This document shows, piece after piece, positions 53,301 through 62,028 of a DNA stretch of 64,000 bases (the stretch's first letter is position 1; every line of letters begins with the position of its first letter). A program made the translations under genes and the position numbers. This DNA is from Planctomycetota bacterium (GTDB taxonomy: Bacteria; Planctomycetota; UBA1135; GCA-002686595): assembly GCA_014238415.1 (NCBI GenBank), contig JABABA010000020.1:1-64000 (forward strand), read 5' to 3'. Under the pieces are notes generated by a model, which was not told the DNA's origin, did no database searches, and saw only the letters and a program-made list of their open reading frames with translations.

Positions 53301-53527
53301 ATGCCGTTGACCGCCGCTTCAATTGGGAAGGTCACGTACTGTTCCACTTCGTCTGCTGCCAGCCCCGAAGCCTCGGCCATGATCACCACAGTGGGGGCGT
53401 TGAGCTCCGGGAACACGTCCACAGGTGTGCGGGGCAGGCGGTAGGCCGCTGCACACAAGAGCACTCCCGCGAGAACCAACACCAAGGTGGCGTGATCAAC
53501 AGAGAACCGGATCAGGCTCTTGAGCAT
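50360..53527 (-). CDS. CusA/CzcA-family heavy-metal RND efflux pump
   Basis: Proton-driven inner-membrane pump of the HME-RND class, 1055 residues, the usual length, with 12 membrane helices and two large periplasmic loops. DVFPELNAPTVVIMAEASGL near the N-terminus is the class signature. The TM4 motif is AVGSLVDDAVIDVENVFRR, which carries the proton-relay acidic residues. It differs from CzcA (VDGAVVIVEN) and CusA (VDAAVVMIEN), so the ion is not clearly zinc or copper. The stop overlaps the adaptor start by one base, and the genes form an operon with outer-membrane and His-rich proteins. Confidence 0.93.
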   Translation of the reverse strand: MLKSLIRFSVDHATLVLVLAGVLLCAAAYRLPRTPVDVFPELNAPTVVIMAEASGLAADEVEQYVTFPIEAAVNGIPGLRRVRTSSAIGLSIAFVEFEWGQDIFLARQMVSERLDTVRGDLPAGTHAEMTPITSITGEIMLLAVSSPDGSVDDLSLRAYAEFDLRNRLLTVPGVAQISVIGGELPEYQVLVEQEQLRLYGLTVQDVVAAARSAHSTLSAGYLPDVDHLELPIRQSGRVRSVTDIEGTMVKIHQGAPVTIGQVAEVRLGPALKRGTGSDGGRPAVIMTIKKAPGTNTLAITAGVDALLKDLEPNLPAGIHINDEIFRQADFINLSVNNVVHALRDAAIIVALILALFLLSLRTTLVTLTALPLSLAAGILVLEYLGETINVMTLGGLAIAVGSLVDDAVIDVENVFRRLKQNARLPVSQQETRRDTIFSASNEIRPAMVFATLIIGLVFAPLMFLEGIEGRFFRPLGIAFVVSLLASLVVALTVTPALCSLLLNPNPDEAKAGDGFLVRILKDIYEPLLRLALRWRYLLMGAAATATALTLWVGSTFGSAFLPEFNEGTFTVALFAPPGTSLMASDRLASSVEQQLLQLEGVASASRRTGRSERDEHVEPVSNSEIDVTIRPGFAKETVRTQISSVLKEIPGISSNIGQPIEHRLSHILSGTPAAIAISVYGQELSVLRSIAKEIEVVLKALPGTRDVAANREVMVQSVPVEYRPSLLAAYGLTPASAALQVRDAVFGASVAQVNDGVRRYGLAVRLQTQDRDSIEDLRRLVLRGAGGALVRLEEVADIGRELTSNLIAREDSQRKAVISLNVAQGSNLGHLVAEVQTKVDPIVARHGYRVKYGGQFEAQQSASRAILLFGGVVLLITLVLLHLAIGSLPVSLLVLVNLPLAMIGGIAAVFWTESDAPLQNLAGLVGLGSYTPPVLSIASMVGFITLFGIAVRNGILLVNHYAHLRENEDCSLHRAIMQGSLERLVPILMTALTAALALVPIVLEGNSAGNEILAPLSAVILGGLLTSTFLNLVLVPAGYAALNGRKRPIRPNRKP

Positions 53528-54897
53528 CAGTCCTCGTCCTCATGGAAGGTGCCGTCGGCGTGCATGTGTCCGCCAACGGACGGTGAAGACCCCTGTTGGG
53601 TGGCGAGCTTCAGTTCATAGGCTCCTGCGGAGACCACTTCGTCGCCGCGCATGAGTCCGCTCTGGATCACCACCCAGCGTCCGTCGCTGATACCCAGGTC
53701 CGCTTCCACTCGAATCGCTACACCAGGGTCTTTGGGGTCGCGCCGGAAGAACACATGGGTCAAGCCATCGCGCAGCACTGCGGATGAGGGCACCGCCAAC
53801 TGGGGCCCATCGCTTGATGCCACCACGATCTCCAGGAAGGCCGAGACACCGGGTTTGATCCATGGAGCTTGGTCCCTGGGCACCGCAAGCAGGGTCATGG
53901 TGCGCTCGATGGGGTGGGCCTCAAGGCCCAGGGTCATGGCCGCTGAAACGCCAGCATCCGGGGCCACTCCTGGGGAAAGGGGCGGCACGATGCGTACTTC
54001 ACTGTCTGTGCCGATGCGTGCCATATCAGCTTGCAGAGCGAGGGCGCGGAAGCGCACCTGTGAGGTGTCAATGGTGGAAAGTACCAGGCTCGGGGCCTCC
54101 GCAAAGGAACCGTTGGTCAGAGCCAGGAGTTCTACGAAGCCGCCGTGTTCTGCGCGCACTTCGATCCAATCATAGGTCTCATAAGCGGCCACCGTGCTGT
54201 CACCCACCTGCACCTCTTGCAGCAGATCCTCTTCGGTCAGACCCACTGCCGCCGCAGCACGGTGCAGGGCGTGCTCTCGCGTGCGTTCTGCGTTGCTCAA
54301 TGCAGTTTGGGCGAGGTCGAGTTCCGCTTGCAGGCGTGGCAAGCTGGCTTCCAATTCCAGTGCGCTGGCTTCCAGGTCCGCATGCTTGAATTCAGCTCTG
54401 GATAGCAGCCGCAGGCGTTCACGGGCCAGCTCGAGTTTGGTGCGTGCTTCGATTTCTCGCGTGCGAGCCACCTTGATCTCGCCTTTGGCGGTGGCGATGG
54501 CTTGTTCGCCCTCGATAATCTCGTGCAGTAGTTCTGGCCAGGCGGTTGATTGGTAGCGATAGAGGACCTGTCCCGGGATTACAGCCTGGTTCTGATCCAC
54601 CAGCAGTTCCACTCGACCGGGAAGTGCCAGACGGTATTCGCGTCGGGCCAGGGGCAGCAACTCGAAAGCACCTGGGACCCTGAGGGTTTGGGCCACTCGT
54701 CGTACCTGAACCCTTGTGAACTCGATCCCCAAGTTGCGCTGGATCGTGGTCGGAATCTCGATGCGCGCGGAATTGGTTTCCGCAGCCTGATTGTCATTTT
54801 CCTCTTGGGGCGTATCGCTTTCTGCGGAGCAGCCCTGCAGGACGGCGAGAGCCATCAGGATGGGAGTGAGTTGATTGAATTGGTTGCGTTGCATCAA
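53527..54897 (-). CDS. RND efflux periplasmic adaptor (CusB/CzcB-like)
   Basis: Membrane-fusion protein of 456 residues linking the RND pump to the outer-membrane channel. It is a lipoprotein (ILMALAVLQGC). The lipoyl/barrel-sandwich part is split by the alpha-hairpin coiled coil (about 130-205, with KGEIKVARTREIEARTKLEL and ALELEASLPRLQAELDLAQT). Beta-barrel (GGFVELLALTNGSFAEAPSLVL) and membrane-proximal domains (AVPSSAVLRDGLTHVFFRRD) follow. The C-terminal GGHMHADGTFHEDED is a short His-rich tail. It overlaps the outer-membrane gene by 4 bases. Confidence 0.92.
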   Translation of the reverse strand: MMQRNQFNQLTPILMALAVLQGCSAESDTPQEENDNQAAETNSARIEIPTTIQRNLGIEFTRVQVRRVAQTLRVPGAFELLPLARREYRLALPGRVELLVDQNQAVIPGQVLYRYQSTAWPELLHEIIEGEQAIATAKGEIKVARTREIEARTKLELARERLRLLSRAEFKHADLEASALELEASLPRLQAELDLAQTALSNAERTREHALHRAAAAVGLTEEDLLQEVQVGDSTVAAYETYDWIEVRAEHGGFVELLALTNGSFAEAPSLVLSTIDTSQVRFRALALQADMARIGTDSEVRIVPPLSPGVAPDAGVSAAMTLGLEAHPIERTMTLLAVPRDQAPWIKPGVSAFLEIVVASSDGPQLAVPSSAVLRDGLTHVFFRRDPKDPGVAIRVEADLGISDGRWVVIQSGLMRGDEVVSAGAYELKLATQQGSSPSVGGHMHADGTFHEDED

Positions 54898-56351
54898 TTG
54901 TTTCCTTCAGTTTCTTCGAGTTGCTTCACGGCCGGTTCCGGGCCTCGCATCTGGACGAGTTTGCTCTCTTCGGCGCTGACTGCCAGGGTCGCAGCGATCC
55001 AATCGAGCCTGGCTTGATGGGATTGGATGAGGCTCATCAGGAGTGCTTCGCTGTTGTCCTGGCCTTCGCCCAGTTGCATCAGTCTCATGGCATCCTGTAG
55101 TTGCTGACTGATGAGGGGCATCAAGTGCTGTTCCATGTGGCTGCGCTGGCGCGTGATCGCTTCGATCTTCTCTTGCACCTGCCGCCAACGGCCCCCCACG
55201 ATTTCCAGGGCTGTTTCATAGCGGGCGCGGGCGAGGAGACGCTCGGCCCTGGCCGCAGCGATCCCCTCTTGGTTGGCGTGGAAGAAAGGCAACGAGATTC
55301 CTCCGATCAAGCCCAGTCGGGGCTGCCCCGAGTCTGATTCAAATACAGGTCCAAGGGTCGGGTCGGAGATCTGTTGAGCGATCTCCAGGGCCAGGGATTT
55401 TTCTGCGACAGCGTATTGGTCGCGTAGCTGGAGCAATTCCAGGTTGCGCTGTGCCAACTTGCTGCTGAATTCCGTGTGATGGGTCACGGGGAAGAAATCT
55501 TCGTGGCTTCGGCCTTCTTGAAGATGACTGAGGTACGGCACCAATTCCAAATTGGCGGCGGCGGTGAGGCCCATCAGAGCCCGGAGGGCCTGTTCCTTGT
55601 TCAGGGTCAAGCCGTGCAACTGGAGCAATTCTGCCGTGCGTTGACTGTATTCGATCTTGAAGTTGCTCGCTGTTCGGGCGGAGACTTCGCCGGCTTTGGC
55701 CAGGGCGCCGACACGCGGGATCAACTCGCCCAATGTGACTTGCAGCTGTTTGGTTTCCTGTTCTCGTAGCAAGGCAGCAGACCACTCCTGCCATGTGCGC
55801 CAGACTTCGCACCATATGCGCCACTCTGCGTGCAGGACGGCTGTTCGAGCAACCCGGTGTTTGGCTGCTGCGTGTTCGGTTTCTGCTCCCGTGCGTCCTG
55901 TGAGCGGCAGGGAAAAGGAGAGGCTTGGGCCTACGATCCAGGGGTCGGGAATGTCGTCCGTGGCTCGCAGGGCGCTGAGTGCGAACTCCGGGTCAGTCCA
56001 CTGACCAGCGTATTGGGCGTGAGCGGCGGCGAGACCTGCTTCCAGGCGGACCAGGCGCAACTCCGGATTGAATGCAAGCGCCACAAGTCTTGCCTCGTGC
56101 AAGTCCAGGCCGTCGCTCAGGTCGAGTTCCCTTTGGGGCCCGGGCAGAGGCGCTTGGCGTTGCTCAAGAAAAGCCTGCAGGCTGCCGTCATCAAGAGTCC
56201 TCGCCTGCCACGCCGCTTGGTGGGCTGCGGTGTCAAGAGGGCTCGGCGCATAGCTCTGGCAAGCGCTTAGCAGCACCAGCATTCCCCAGCCGAGGCCAGG
56301 CAAGAGAGGCATGTTTGGAGCGGGTACTTTTTTGGATATCCAATTCTTCAT
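54894..56351 (-). CDS. Outer-membrane efflux channel (CusC/CzcC, TolC family)
   Basis: A 485-residue lipoprotein of the outer-membrane factor family (GWGMLVLLSAC). The repeated OEP half-motifs are visible: LDLHEARLVALAFNPELRLVRLEAG and SLALEIAQQISDPTLGPVFES, then GISLPFFHANQEGIAAARAER, plus long amphipathic helices. It forms the trimeric exit duct for the metal RND complex. The start ATG 56351 follows a 102-base gap after the His-rich gene. Confidence 0.92.
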   Translation of the reverse strand: MKNWISKKVPAPNMPLLPGLGWGMLVLLSACQSYAPSPLDTAAHQAAWQARTLDDGSLQAFLEQRQAPLPGPQRELDLSDGLDLHEARLVALAFNPELRLVRLEAGLAAAHAQYAGQWTDPEFALSALRATDDIPDPWIVGPSLSFSLPLTGRTGAETEHAAAKHRVARTAVLHAEWRIWCEVWRTWQEWSAALLREQETKQLQVTLGELIPRVGALAKAGEVSARTASNFKIEYSQRTAELLQLHGLTLNKEQALRALMGLTAAANLELVPYLSHLQEGRSHEDFFPVTHHTEFSSKLAQRNLELLQLRDQYAVAEKSLALEIAQQISDPTLGPVFESDSGQPRLGLIGGISLPFFHANQEGIAAARAERLLARARYETALEIVGGRWRQVQEKIEAITRQRSHMEQHLMPLISQQLQDAMRLMQLGEGQDNSEALLMSLIQSHQARLDWIAATLAVSAEESKLVQMRGPEPAVKQLEETEGNN

Positions 56352-56453
56352 CGCATCGGGTCACAGTTCCTTTCATCACTGAATATTTCTCTGGGCCAAT
56401 GGCCCAAAGGACGAGTCGCCGTGGGCTGCAAACCCAAGGGGACATACTCAAAT

Positions 56454-56945
56454 TTAGCTGGAAAGGGGCGGTGCCCGGGGACGTGCGCTCTTTGGAGGAG
56501 GCGGTCCCAGCGGAAGATCGCCCAAGGAGCCAAAGGCAACTCCACTGGGCCAGGTGAAGTTCAAATCCACCCGGATGTCTGGCGCCAAGGCCAGAATATG
56601 TATCGGACCACCTTTGGTCTGGTTCGGCTCACGCAGGGTTTCCTCGTGGTCCCCCAGGGAGTGTGGCAGGTGCTGCTCGCAGGAATGATCGGGGTGGCAG
56701 CCTTCATCTTCGGAGTCTCTGTGCTCATCAGCACAATCTTCCGTTCCGTGCACGTGATGGGCGTGGCCACCAGCATCCAGGTGTGCGTGCTCCCCTTGGT
56801 GGACAGCCTGACTCGGAGATCCTGTGGCCAGACAAAGACAAGCCACCACTCCTGCCAGTTGTTTCATAACGAGACACATGCAGACCGCGAAACCGATCAC
56901 GGCTCGCTGCATATGGGTTCGTTTACTGGCTTGGGGTTGCATCAT
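56454..56945 (-). CDS. Small His-rich exported protein heading the metal-efflux operon
   Basis: About 163 residues from ATG 56945; ATG 56912 and 56868 are alternatives. A hydrophobic stretch (RAVIGFAVCMCLVMKQLAGVVACLCLATG) is a signal peptide. A His/Asp/Glu-rich part follows: HQGEHAHLDAGGHAHHVHG and DEGCHPDHSCEQHLPHS, with paired Cys. The C-terminus is Pro-rich (PLGPPPPKSARPRAPPLSS). It resembles the small His/Cys proteins placed before CzcCBA-type operons in Gram-negative bacteria, likely a periplasmic metal chelator or sensor. Upstream 56946-57138 is open and could hold the operon promoter. Confidence 0.65.
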   Translation of the reverse strand: MMQPQASKRTHMQRAVIGFAVCMCLVMKQLAGVVACLCLATGSPSQAVHQGEHAHLDAGGHAHHVHGTEDCADEHRDSEDEGCHPDHSCEQHLPHSLGDHEETLREPNQTKGGPIHILALAPDIRVDLNFTWPSGVAFGSLGDLPLGPPPPKSARPRAPPLSS

Positions 56946-57138
56946 TTGAGCAGCCTGGAGGGCTTGTTCGTTGCTGCAGGATGAAGGAAAAGCGAGGTCT
57001 GGGTCAAGGTAGGGGCCTGTTATTGGGCCCTGAGGGTCGATGCGTGCGTCAACCACTCCTCTAGATTCTAACCCCTCATCGACCAGGGGGTGGTCCGTAC
57101 CGTTGGTTTGCAGGGCACATTTCCCGAGCATTGGGACA

Positions 57139-57642
57139 TCAGAAAGCCGCGTGGGCACCTTGATCATCTCGGGCCAGGCGCACATAGGCTTCCATGCTGA
57201 TGCGTGCGCAGATTGTGCCGTTGAGGTCAACCGCCTGCACATCAATCGACTGGCGGAAACGGCCCTTGGATTCGAGCTCCGCAGTCGCCCAGGCCACATC
57301 TTCATCGCTCAGGCGAAATTCCAGGATCAGCTCTGTGGCCGCTGGCTTCTCGTAACGGATCTTCCCCGCCTGCAGCCAGCTTTCTACCTGCAGGCCCCGC
57401 TGGGCAAACAGTTGCCAATAGAGCATGGGCAGAGGTGAGTCTGCGGCGGAGTAGATCGTGCCGCCGAAGGTTGTACCATGCAGGTTGCGAGTCCAGATGC
57501 TGCGTTTGACCCGTACACGGCAATATTGAAAGTCCTGGCTCACCTCCAAGATCTTGATGCGCTGGAACAAGAGGGGGGGGAAGAGGTTCAGCATCCACTT
57601 CATGGCCCATGGGCTCAGCTTGCGGTTTTGAAGGCGTGACAT
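57139..57642 (-). CDS. DUF4442 hotdog-fold thioesterase-like protein
   Basis: A 167-residue protein matching the DUF4442 group (PF14539) of the hotdog superfamily. Characteristic segments are IWTRNLHGTTFGGTIYSAADSP (the hotdog helix with the HGTTFGG turn), VESWLQAGKIRYEKPA, and the closing DLNGTICARISMEAYV. Members may hydrolyse acyl-CoA or bind acyl chains without catalysis. It is encoded next to a lipase-like gene on the same strand. The substrate is unknown. Confidence 0.8.
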   Translation of the reverse strand: MSRLQNRKLSPWAMKWMLNLFPPLLFQRIKILEVSQDFQYCRVRVKRSIWTRNLHGTTFGGTIYSAADSPLPMLYWQLFAQRGLQVESWLQAGKIRYEKPAATELILEFRLSDEDVAWATAELESKGRFRQSIDVQAVDLNGTICARISMEAYVRLARDDQGAHAAF

Positions 57643-57752
57643 GGAGAGTGTTGCTTGGCGAACTCAGTTCAGATAACTGTTCAAGGGCCAGGTGCTGCCG
57701 TCAAGATCCAGCACCGCCCGGTGCTCGTGAAACTGATCGTTGATGAGGTCGT

Positions 57753-58595
57753 TCATCCTTGCTTGCCAGGGATGTGCTCGCCCAGCCAGGTGCAGAGGTC
57801 TGCGAGCACTTTGTCCCGTTCCAGTTCATTGAATATCTCGTGGTAGAGGCCGGGATACTCCAGACACTGCTTGTCTTGGGATCCCGCGGCCTCGAAGAAG
57901 GCTCGCGAATCTTCGACGCGGGTGATTTCATCCTCTCCGGCCAGCATGCAGAGCAGTGGAATCTTGACCCCCGGCGCATCTTCGAGCAACTTGGGCTGCA
58001 CATCAAGGCACTCGGTGTACCAACGGGCGGTGGCATTCAGCTGGGCGTGGGGATCGATGGCCAGGTCCCTGGCTACCTTTGGATCATGGGATAGAAGGTC
58101 CCGGTCCAGTCCCGAGGGCAGGGCCAGGCTCGGGTAGATCGCAGAAAAAAACCTCCCTGCGAGGGCCTTCCAGAGAGGGACCTGTACTGCGAAGCCAAAG
58201 GCCGGGCTGGAAAGGATCAAGCCGCTCAAGGGCGGTTGGTATTGCTGCACAAAGCGCGCAGCGATCTGGCCGCCCATGGAGTGCCCCAGCAGGAAGATCG
58301 GTTCTCCCCGGCTTTCCTCAACGACTCCTTCCAGGGCGCAGCGCGTGTCCTCGAGGTAGTCTTGAAAGCGCTGTACAAACACCCGCTTGCCTCCGGATTG
58401 CCCGTGGCCACGCAGGTCAAATGCGCTTGCATCGAGGCCCAGATCATTCAGGCATGTGGCTACATGATCGTAGCGGCCACTGTGCTCCCCGAACCCGTGT
58501 ACGAGCAGGATGCGACCGACGGGGTTGTCCAGGGCCCAACGGCGTTGGAACTGGACCGGGGCTCCCTCTCGGGGTAGCGTGCGGGTGATGACCAT
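57753..58595 (-). CDS. Monoacylglycerol lipase-like alpha/beta hydrolase
   Basis: A 280-residue serine hydrolase of the Hydrolase_4 (serine aminopeptidase S33) group. HGFGEHSGRYDHVA carries the oxyanion-hole region, FDLRGHGQSGGKRV is the cap-adjacent loop, the nucleophile Ser is in LLGHSMGG, Asp in LAGEDEITRVEDS, and the catalytic His in YPGLYHEIFNE. This set matches monoglyceride lipases. There is no signal peptide. The start is ATG 58595 (MVITRTLP). It may work on membrane lipid fragments together with the adjacent hotdog protein. Confidence 0.88.
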   Translation of the reverse strand: MVITRTLPREGAPVQFQRRWALDNPVGRILLVHGFGEHSGRYDHVATCLNDLGLDASAFDLRGHGQSGGKRVFVQRFQDYLEDTRCALEGVVEESRGEPIFLLGHSMGGQIAARFVQQYQPPLSGLILSSPAFGFAVQVPLWKALAGRFFSAIYPSLALPSGLDRDLLSHDPKVARDLAIDPHAQLNATARWYTECLDVQPKLLEDAPGVKIPLLCMLAGEDEITRVEDSRAFFEAAGSQDKQCLEYPGLYHEIFNELERDKVLADLCTWLGEHIPGKQG

Positions 58596-58739
58596 GGGCA
58601 CTCAGCCTATTTCTCGGGCGCCTGGATTGGCAAGCAGGCAGTCCTGGAGGGGTACTCGATTCTGTTTTTCTGAGGACCAGTACAGGTCCAAGCGGCTGAA
58701 CTCAGGCTGCCGTCCCTTGACAGTAACTGCTGTCGCGGC

Positions 58740-60413
58740 CTAATCGTCGAAGGACTCAAGCACTTCGGCATAGTGTTCGTTGTCGGGGGCCAGATTCAGC
58801 GCCAGGCCCACTGATGCCCGGGCTTCGTCCCGATCGCTGCCCTCGTGTTCAAAGTTGATGATGTAGATCCAGGGGCTGAAACCCAGCAGCAGCATGCCCT
58901 TGTCGAAGCGATAGGAGGCATTGAGCGGGTCGAGTTCAATCGCCTTGTCAATGTCTTCGAGGGCCAGGTCCATGCGTTCGCTGCGGGTCATGCCGTCATC
59001 CGGTTCTTCGGCGGGTTCTCCGTCTTCCAGGAACATGCCAATGCTGGACAGGGCTCGGGCGCGGGAGGCGTAGGCCCGCGCATCGGCCAGACCCGCGTCG
59101 ATTGCCGCGGTCAGGTCGGGCAGGGCCTCTTCAACCTTGCGCTCCTGCACAGCCCGCAGCCCACGCTTGAGACGCGCTTCGGGGGCATTGATCTCGATTT
59201 CACCGATGAAGTTGTGCCAGTCGCTCTCCAACTGGGGCACATCCTTGACCCCGAGCTTCTTAAGCAGAAAGGAGCGGATTACTTCGGGTTGGACCTGGAA
59301 GCCAGTGCCTTCCTTTCCGTAACTCGGTACTGACTTGTATTCCACACCCTTGCGTGTGTAGAGCTCCCGGAAGAAGCGTGCAAATTTCTTGGCGTAGGCT
59401 CCGTCGTCGAAGTTGTTCAAGAAGTAGACGAAGGACCAAGCATGGGCGTACTCGAAGGCATGGAAATCCGACCTTTCAATCAGGAAGAGGTCTTCCAGGG
59501 CAATCGCTTTTTCGTCTGCTAGTGCCTGCTGCACGGTCAGGACCCGGTCGGTCTGGATCTTGCCCGGTGTGATGCTGATTTTGCCCCGCTTATCGATCTT
59601 GATGTCCGAACTTCCGAAAAAGTCCGCCACCGCTTCGTTGATCCAGATCTGGGGCCTGAATTGCGGGTCGATCAGATAGGTCAGGAGGTGCGTGCATTCG
59701 TGCAGGCTCACCCAGTTGGTAATGGCAGGTTCTTGATAGTCATGATAGAAGTTCAGTTCCTGCTCCAGGGGCGAGAAGTACCCTGCTACCCCGGGAGGAG
59801 TCTTCTTGAGCCGTGAGAACTCCGCTCTGCTCTTGAAGATGTTGACTTGCATCTTAGCGCGCCGCAGAGAGGGCGTCGGCTTGATGCCGATGCGCTTGTC
59901 CATCAGCTTGTAGTAGGACTCCATCAAGTCGCTGTAGTACTCAAGCAACTCTGGAGAGGTATTGGACTTGACGATGAAGTGCTTGCTCTCCTTGGATGGA
60001 GCCGTTCTCCAATTGGAGTAGGCTGCCATGGCTGTGGCGCGCTCCGCGCTAGCCTCGCTGGCCTTGCGCAGCAGGTTTTTGTAGGCACTCTTTGATATCC
60101 ACTTGCCATCGAAACGCACGAACCCTTGGGCGAGCTTGTCCCTCTCGTCGTCGTTCTTGGGCTTGTACTCATTGGGATCCCAAGCCATCTCCACCGCTTT
60201 GAACTTGATGTGGCCCGGTACCTCGATCGTGCCGTTGGGGAACTCCAGGATGTAGCCTCCCTCGGGGCGCTCGCGGATGCGATCCACTTCGATCACCCGG
60301 CCGTCGATAGTGACCACCCGATCTGCTTGGGCAGCGGGGATCAGAAGGGTGAGCAGGGAGAGGGTGGCGCAGCACTTGCTGCTCAAGGAAAGGCTTGGGA
60401 GGGGGATGACCAT
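58740..60413 (-). CDS. Secreted DUF1570-type zinc metallopeptidase-like protein with TPR tail
   Basis: A 557-residue exported protein (MVIPLPSLSLSSKCCATLSL signal). Unlike the two tandem paralogs at 25542-28599, the zinc motif is preserved: WVSLHECTHLLTYLI (HExxH), with the third-ligand region INEAVADFFG. That combination is characteristic of DUF1570. The C-terminal third has TPR-like helical repeats (RLKRGLRAVQERKVEEALPDL and MDLALEDIDKAIELDPLNA). Its substrate is unknown; the gluzincin core suggests a working peptidase. Confidence 0.8.
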   Translation of the reverse strand: MVIPLPSLSLSSKCCATLSLLTLLIPAAQADRVVTIDGRVIEVDRIRERPEGGYILEFPNGTIEVPGHIKFKAVEMAWDPNEYKPKNDDERDKLAQGFVRFDGKWISKSAYKNLLRKASEASAERATAMAAYSNWRTAPSKESKHFIVKSNTSPELLEYYSDLMESYYKLMDKRIGIKPTPSLRRAKMQVNIFKSRAEFSRLKKTPPGVAGYFSPLEQELNFYHDYQEPAITNWVSLHECTHLLTYLIDPQFRPQIWINEAVADFFGSSDIKIDKRGKISITPGKIQTDRVLTVQQALADEKAIALEDLFLIERSDFHAFEYAHAWSFVYFLNNFDDGAYAKKFARFFRELYTRKGVEYKSVPSYGKEGTGFQVQPEVIRSFLLKKLGVKDVPQLESDWHNFIGEIEINAPEARLKRGLRAVQERKVEEALPDLTAAIDAGLADARAYASRARALSSIGMFLEDGEPAEEPDDGMTRSERMDLALEDIDKAIELDPLNASYRFDKGMLLLGFSPWIYIINFEHEGSDRDEARASVGLALNLAPDNEHYAEVLESFDD

Positions 60414-60537
60414 GGGAATTGCTCGGCGCGTGGGCCTATGGTGGCAGGCGGGGGGGCACCTGTCCAATCGGGGGTCCTTACGGGGACCCGGAGGCGATAT
60501 TGCGAGCGGATTGGTCAGAATGCGGGAGCCTGTTGGC

Positions 60538-61956
60538 TTATCCGTCCCCGCGTACCAAGCGGGTCAGGGCCCGGGCCCAGTCGGGATCTGCGTTGGGGCA
60601 CGGCACGCACAGGAAGGTCTCGCCTCCCGCGCTGATAAAGGCTTCCTTGAGTTGTTGCCCGATTTCCTCCAGGGTCTCAAGACAGTCACAGGGAAAGCCC
60701 GGGGTCAGCACGGCAATGCGGCGCAGCCCCTCGCGCGCCAATTCGGGTACTCGTTCGTTGGTACTGGGGGTCAGCCAGGGTTCTCTACCAAAGCGCGACT
60801 GAAAGGTCATTTCCCATTGGTCATCGCCGAGTCCCAGGGCCGCCGCAAGACCCCGGGCGGTCTGCTGGCAGTGGGCGAGGTAGGGATCCCCTGCGCGCAC
60901 GTAGCTCTCGGGCAGGCCGTGGAAGCTGAACACATGGAGTTCGGGATCCTGTCCGTCGGTGACAGCCCGCGCCATCTCAGCTTGACGCGCAAGCAGGGCG
61001 GAATCCGCAGGATAGGCCGGGACCATTCTGAGGGCCGGCCCATCTCGGCGTTGGGCGAGTACCTCGCTTACTGCAGCTTGCACTGTTCCGCTGGTGGTGT
61101 CAGACCACTGAGGGAAGAGGGGCAGCACAACCAACTCGCTCAGTTCCTCTGCGGCAAGCAGCTCGATTCCCCGGCGAATCGATGGCCGCCCGTAGCGCAT
61201 CGCGGTCACGACCCGCCATGTGGGACCCAGCTCCTTGGCCAGTTCCTGGGTCAGAGCCTCGGTGTGCGTTAGCAAAGGCGACCCTTCTGATGTCCAGATA
61301 CTTGCGTAGGCGCGTGTCACCCGCTGTACTCGCCAGGGCAGGACGAACAGGTTGAGGATTGGGATCCAGAGCAGCCGCGGCAGGCGCACCACCCGGGGAT
61401 CGCTGAGGAATTCGCGCAGGTAGCGCCGGACGGCGCCCGGTTTCGCAGCGTCGGGGGTGCCCAGGTTGACCACCAGAAGGCCTCGGGTTGTGCCCTTCTT
61501 CTTTGTGTCAGCACCCTTGGCGCAGGTTTCAATCGGCGGCGGCAGCAAACCCCAATAAGCCAGAGAACTCGCCATCAGTGCCGCGCCTATGCCCACATAG
61601 AGGGCACCCACAGGTCCATAGGACAGGTATCCGTTGCTGGCCAAGGCCCTGAGTCCTGCTCCTGCACCGATCATCAAGGCAATTAGAGGCCAGAAGCTTG
61701 GGGCGAAGACCAGTTGCAGGCGCGGTACCGTGAGATCGCGCATGCGTCGTCGATTGCGCAGGGCTGTGTTCCAAAGTACGTAGCGCCCCTTGGCCGCGCC
61801 CAAGATCAATCCGCCCACAAGCCATGCAGTGGTGCCAATTGGATTGGTCTCTGTCAGGGGCTTGAGCATCAGCCAGCCCCGTACCAGCAACATGCCGCCT
61901 ACCCCGATCCAGATCAGGGCGGCGATTCGATTCAAGGTGCTGAGGCGAACCTTCAT
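60538..61956 (-). CDS. hemH: Ferrochelatase with N-terminal membrane domain
   Basis: The C-terminal part (about residues 158-472) is a standard protoporphyrin or coproporphyrin ferrochelatase: LLVVNLGTPDA, VLPLFPQWSDTTSGT, the metal His346 in FSFHGLPES, FQSRFGREPWLTPS and CDCLETLEEI. It has an extra N-terminal segment of about 145 residues with four predicted membrane helices (IAALIWIGVGGMLLV, GTTAWLVGGLILGA, FWPLIALMIGAGAGL, ALYVGIGAALMASS), not seen in soluble HemH. The start ATG 61956 follows TATGCT by 7 bases, supporting it as a leaderless start. It would insert iron into porphyrin at the inner membrane. Cys in CVPCPNADPD could bind an Fe-S cluster but this is not established. Confidence 0.92.
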   Translation of the reverse strand: MKVRLSTLNRIAALIWIGVGGMLLVRGWLMLKPLTETNPIGTTAWLVGGLILGAAKGRYVLWNTALRNRRRMRDLTVPRLQLVFAPSFWPLIALMIGAGAGLRALASNGYLSYGPVGALYVGIGAALMASSLAYWGLLPPPIETCAKGADTKKKGTTRGLLVVNLGTPDAAKPGAVRRYLREFLSDPRVVRLPRLLWIPILNLFVLPWRVQRVTRAYASIWTSEGSPLLTHTEALTQELAKELGPTWRVVTAMRYGRPSIRRGIELLAAEELSELVVLPLFPQWSDTTSGTVQAAVSEVLAQRRDGPALRMVPAYPADSALLARQAEMARAVTDGQDPELHVFSFHGLPESYVRAGDPYLAHCQQTARGLAAALGLGDDQWEMTFQSRFGREPWLTPSTNERVPELAREGLRRIAVLTPGFPCDCLETLEEIGQQLKEAFISAGGETFLCVPCPNADPDWARALTRLVRGDG

Positions 61957-61963
61957 GTCCGGG

Positions 61964-61969
61964 AGCATA
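61964..61969 (-). promoter_or_regulatory. -10-like box TATGCT before hemH
   Basis: On the minus strand TATGCT lies 7 bases upstream of the hemH ATG, with no ribosome binding site in between. No clear -35 is visible. Confidence 0.4.
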
Positions 61970-62028
61970 CGGGAGTGCCGTCATCGCGCAGCCTTCGGCC
62001 TCTGGAATTCTCCTGGGGTCTGGGCAGT

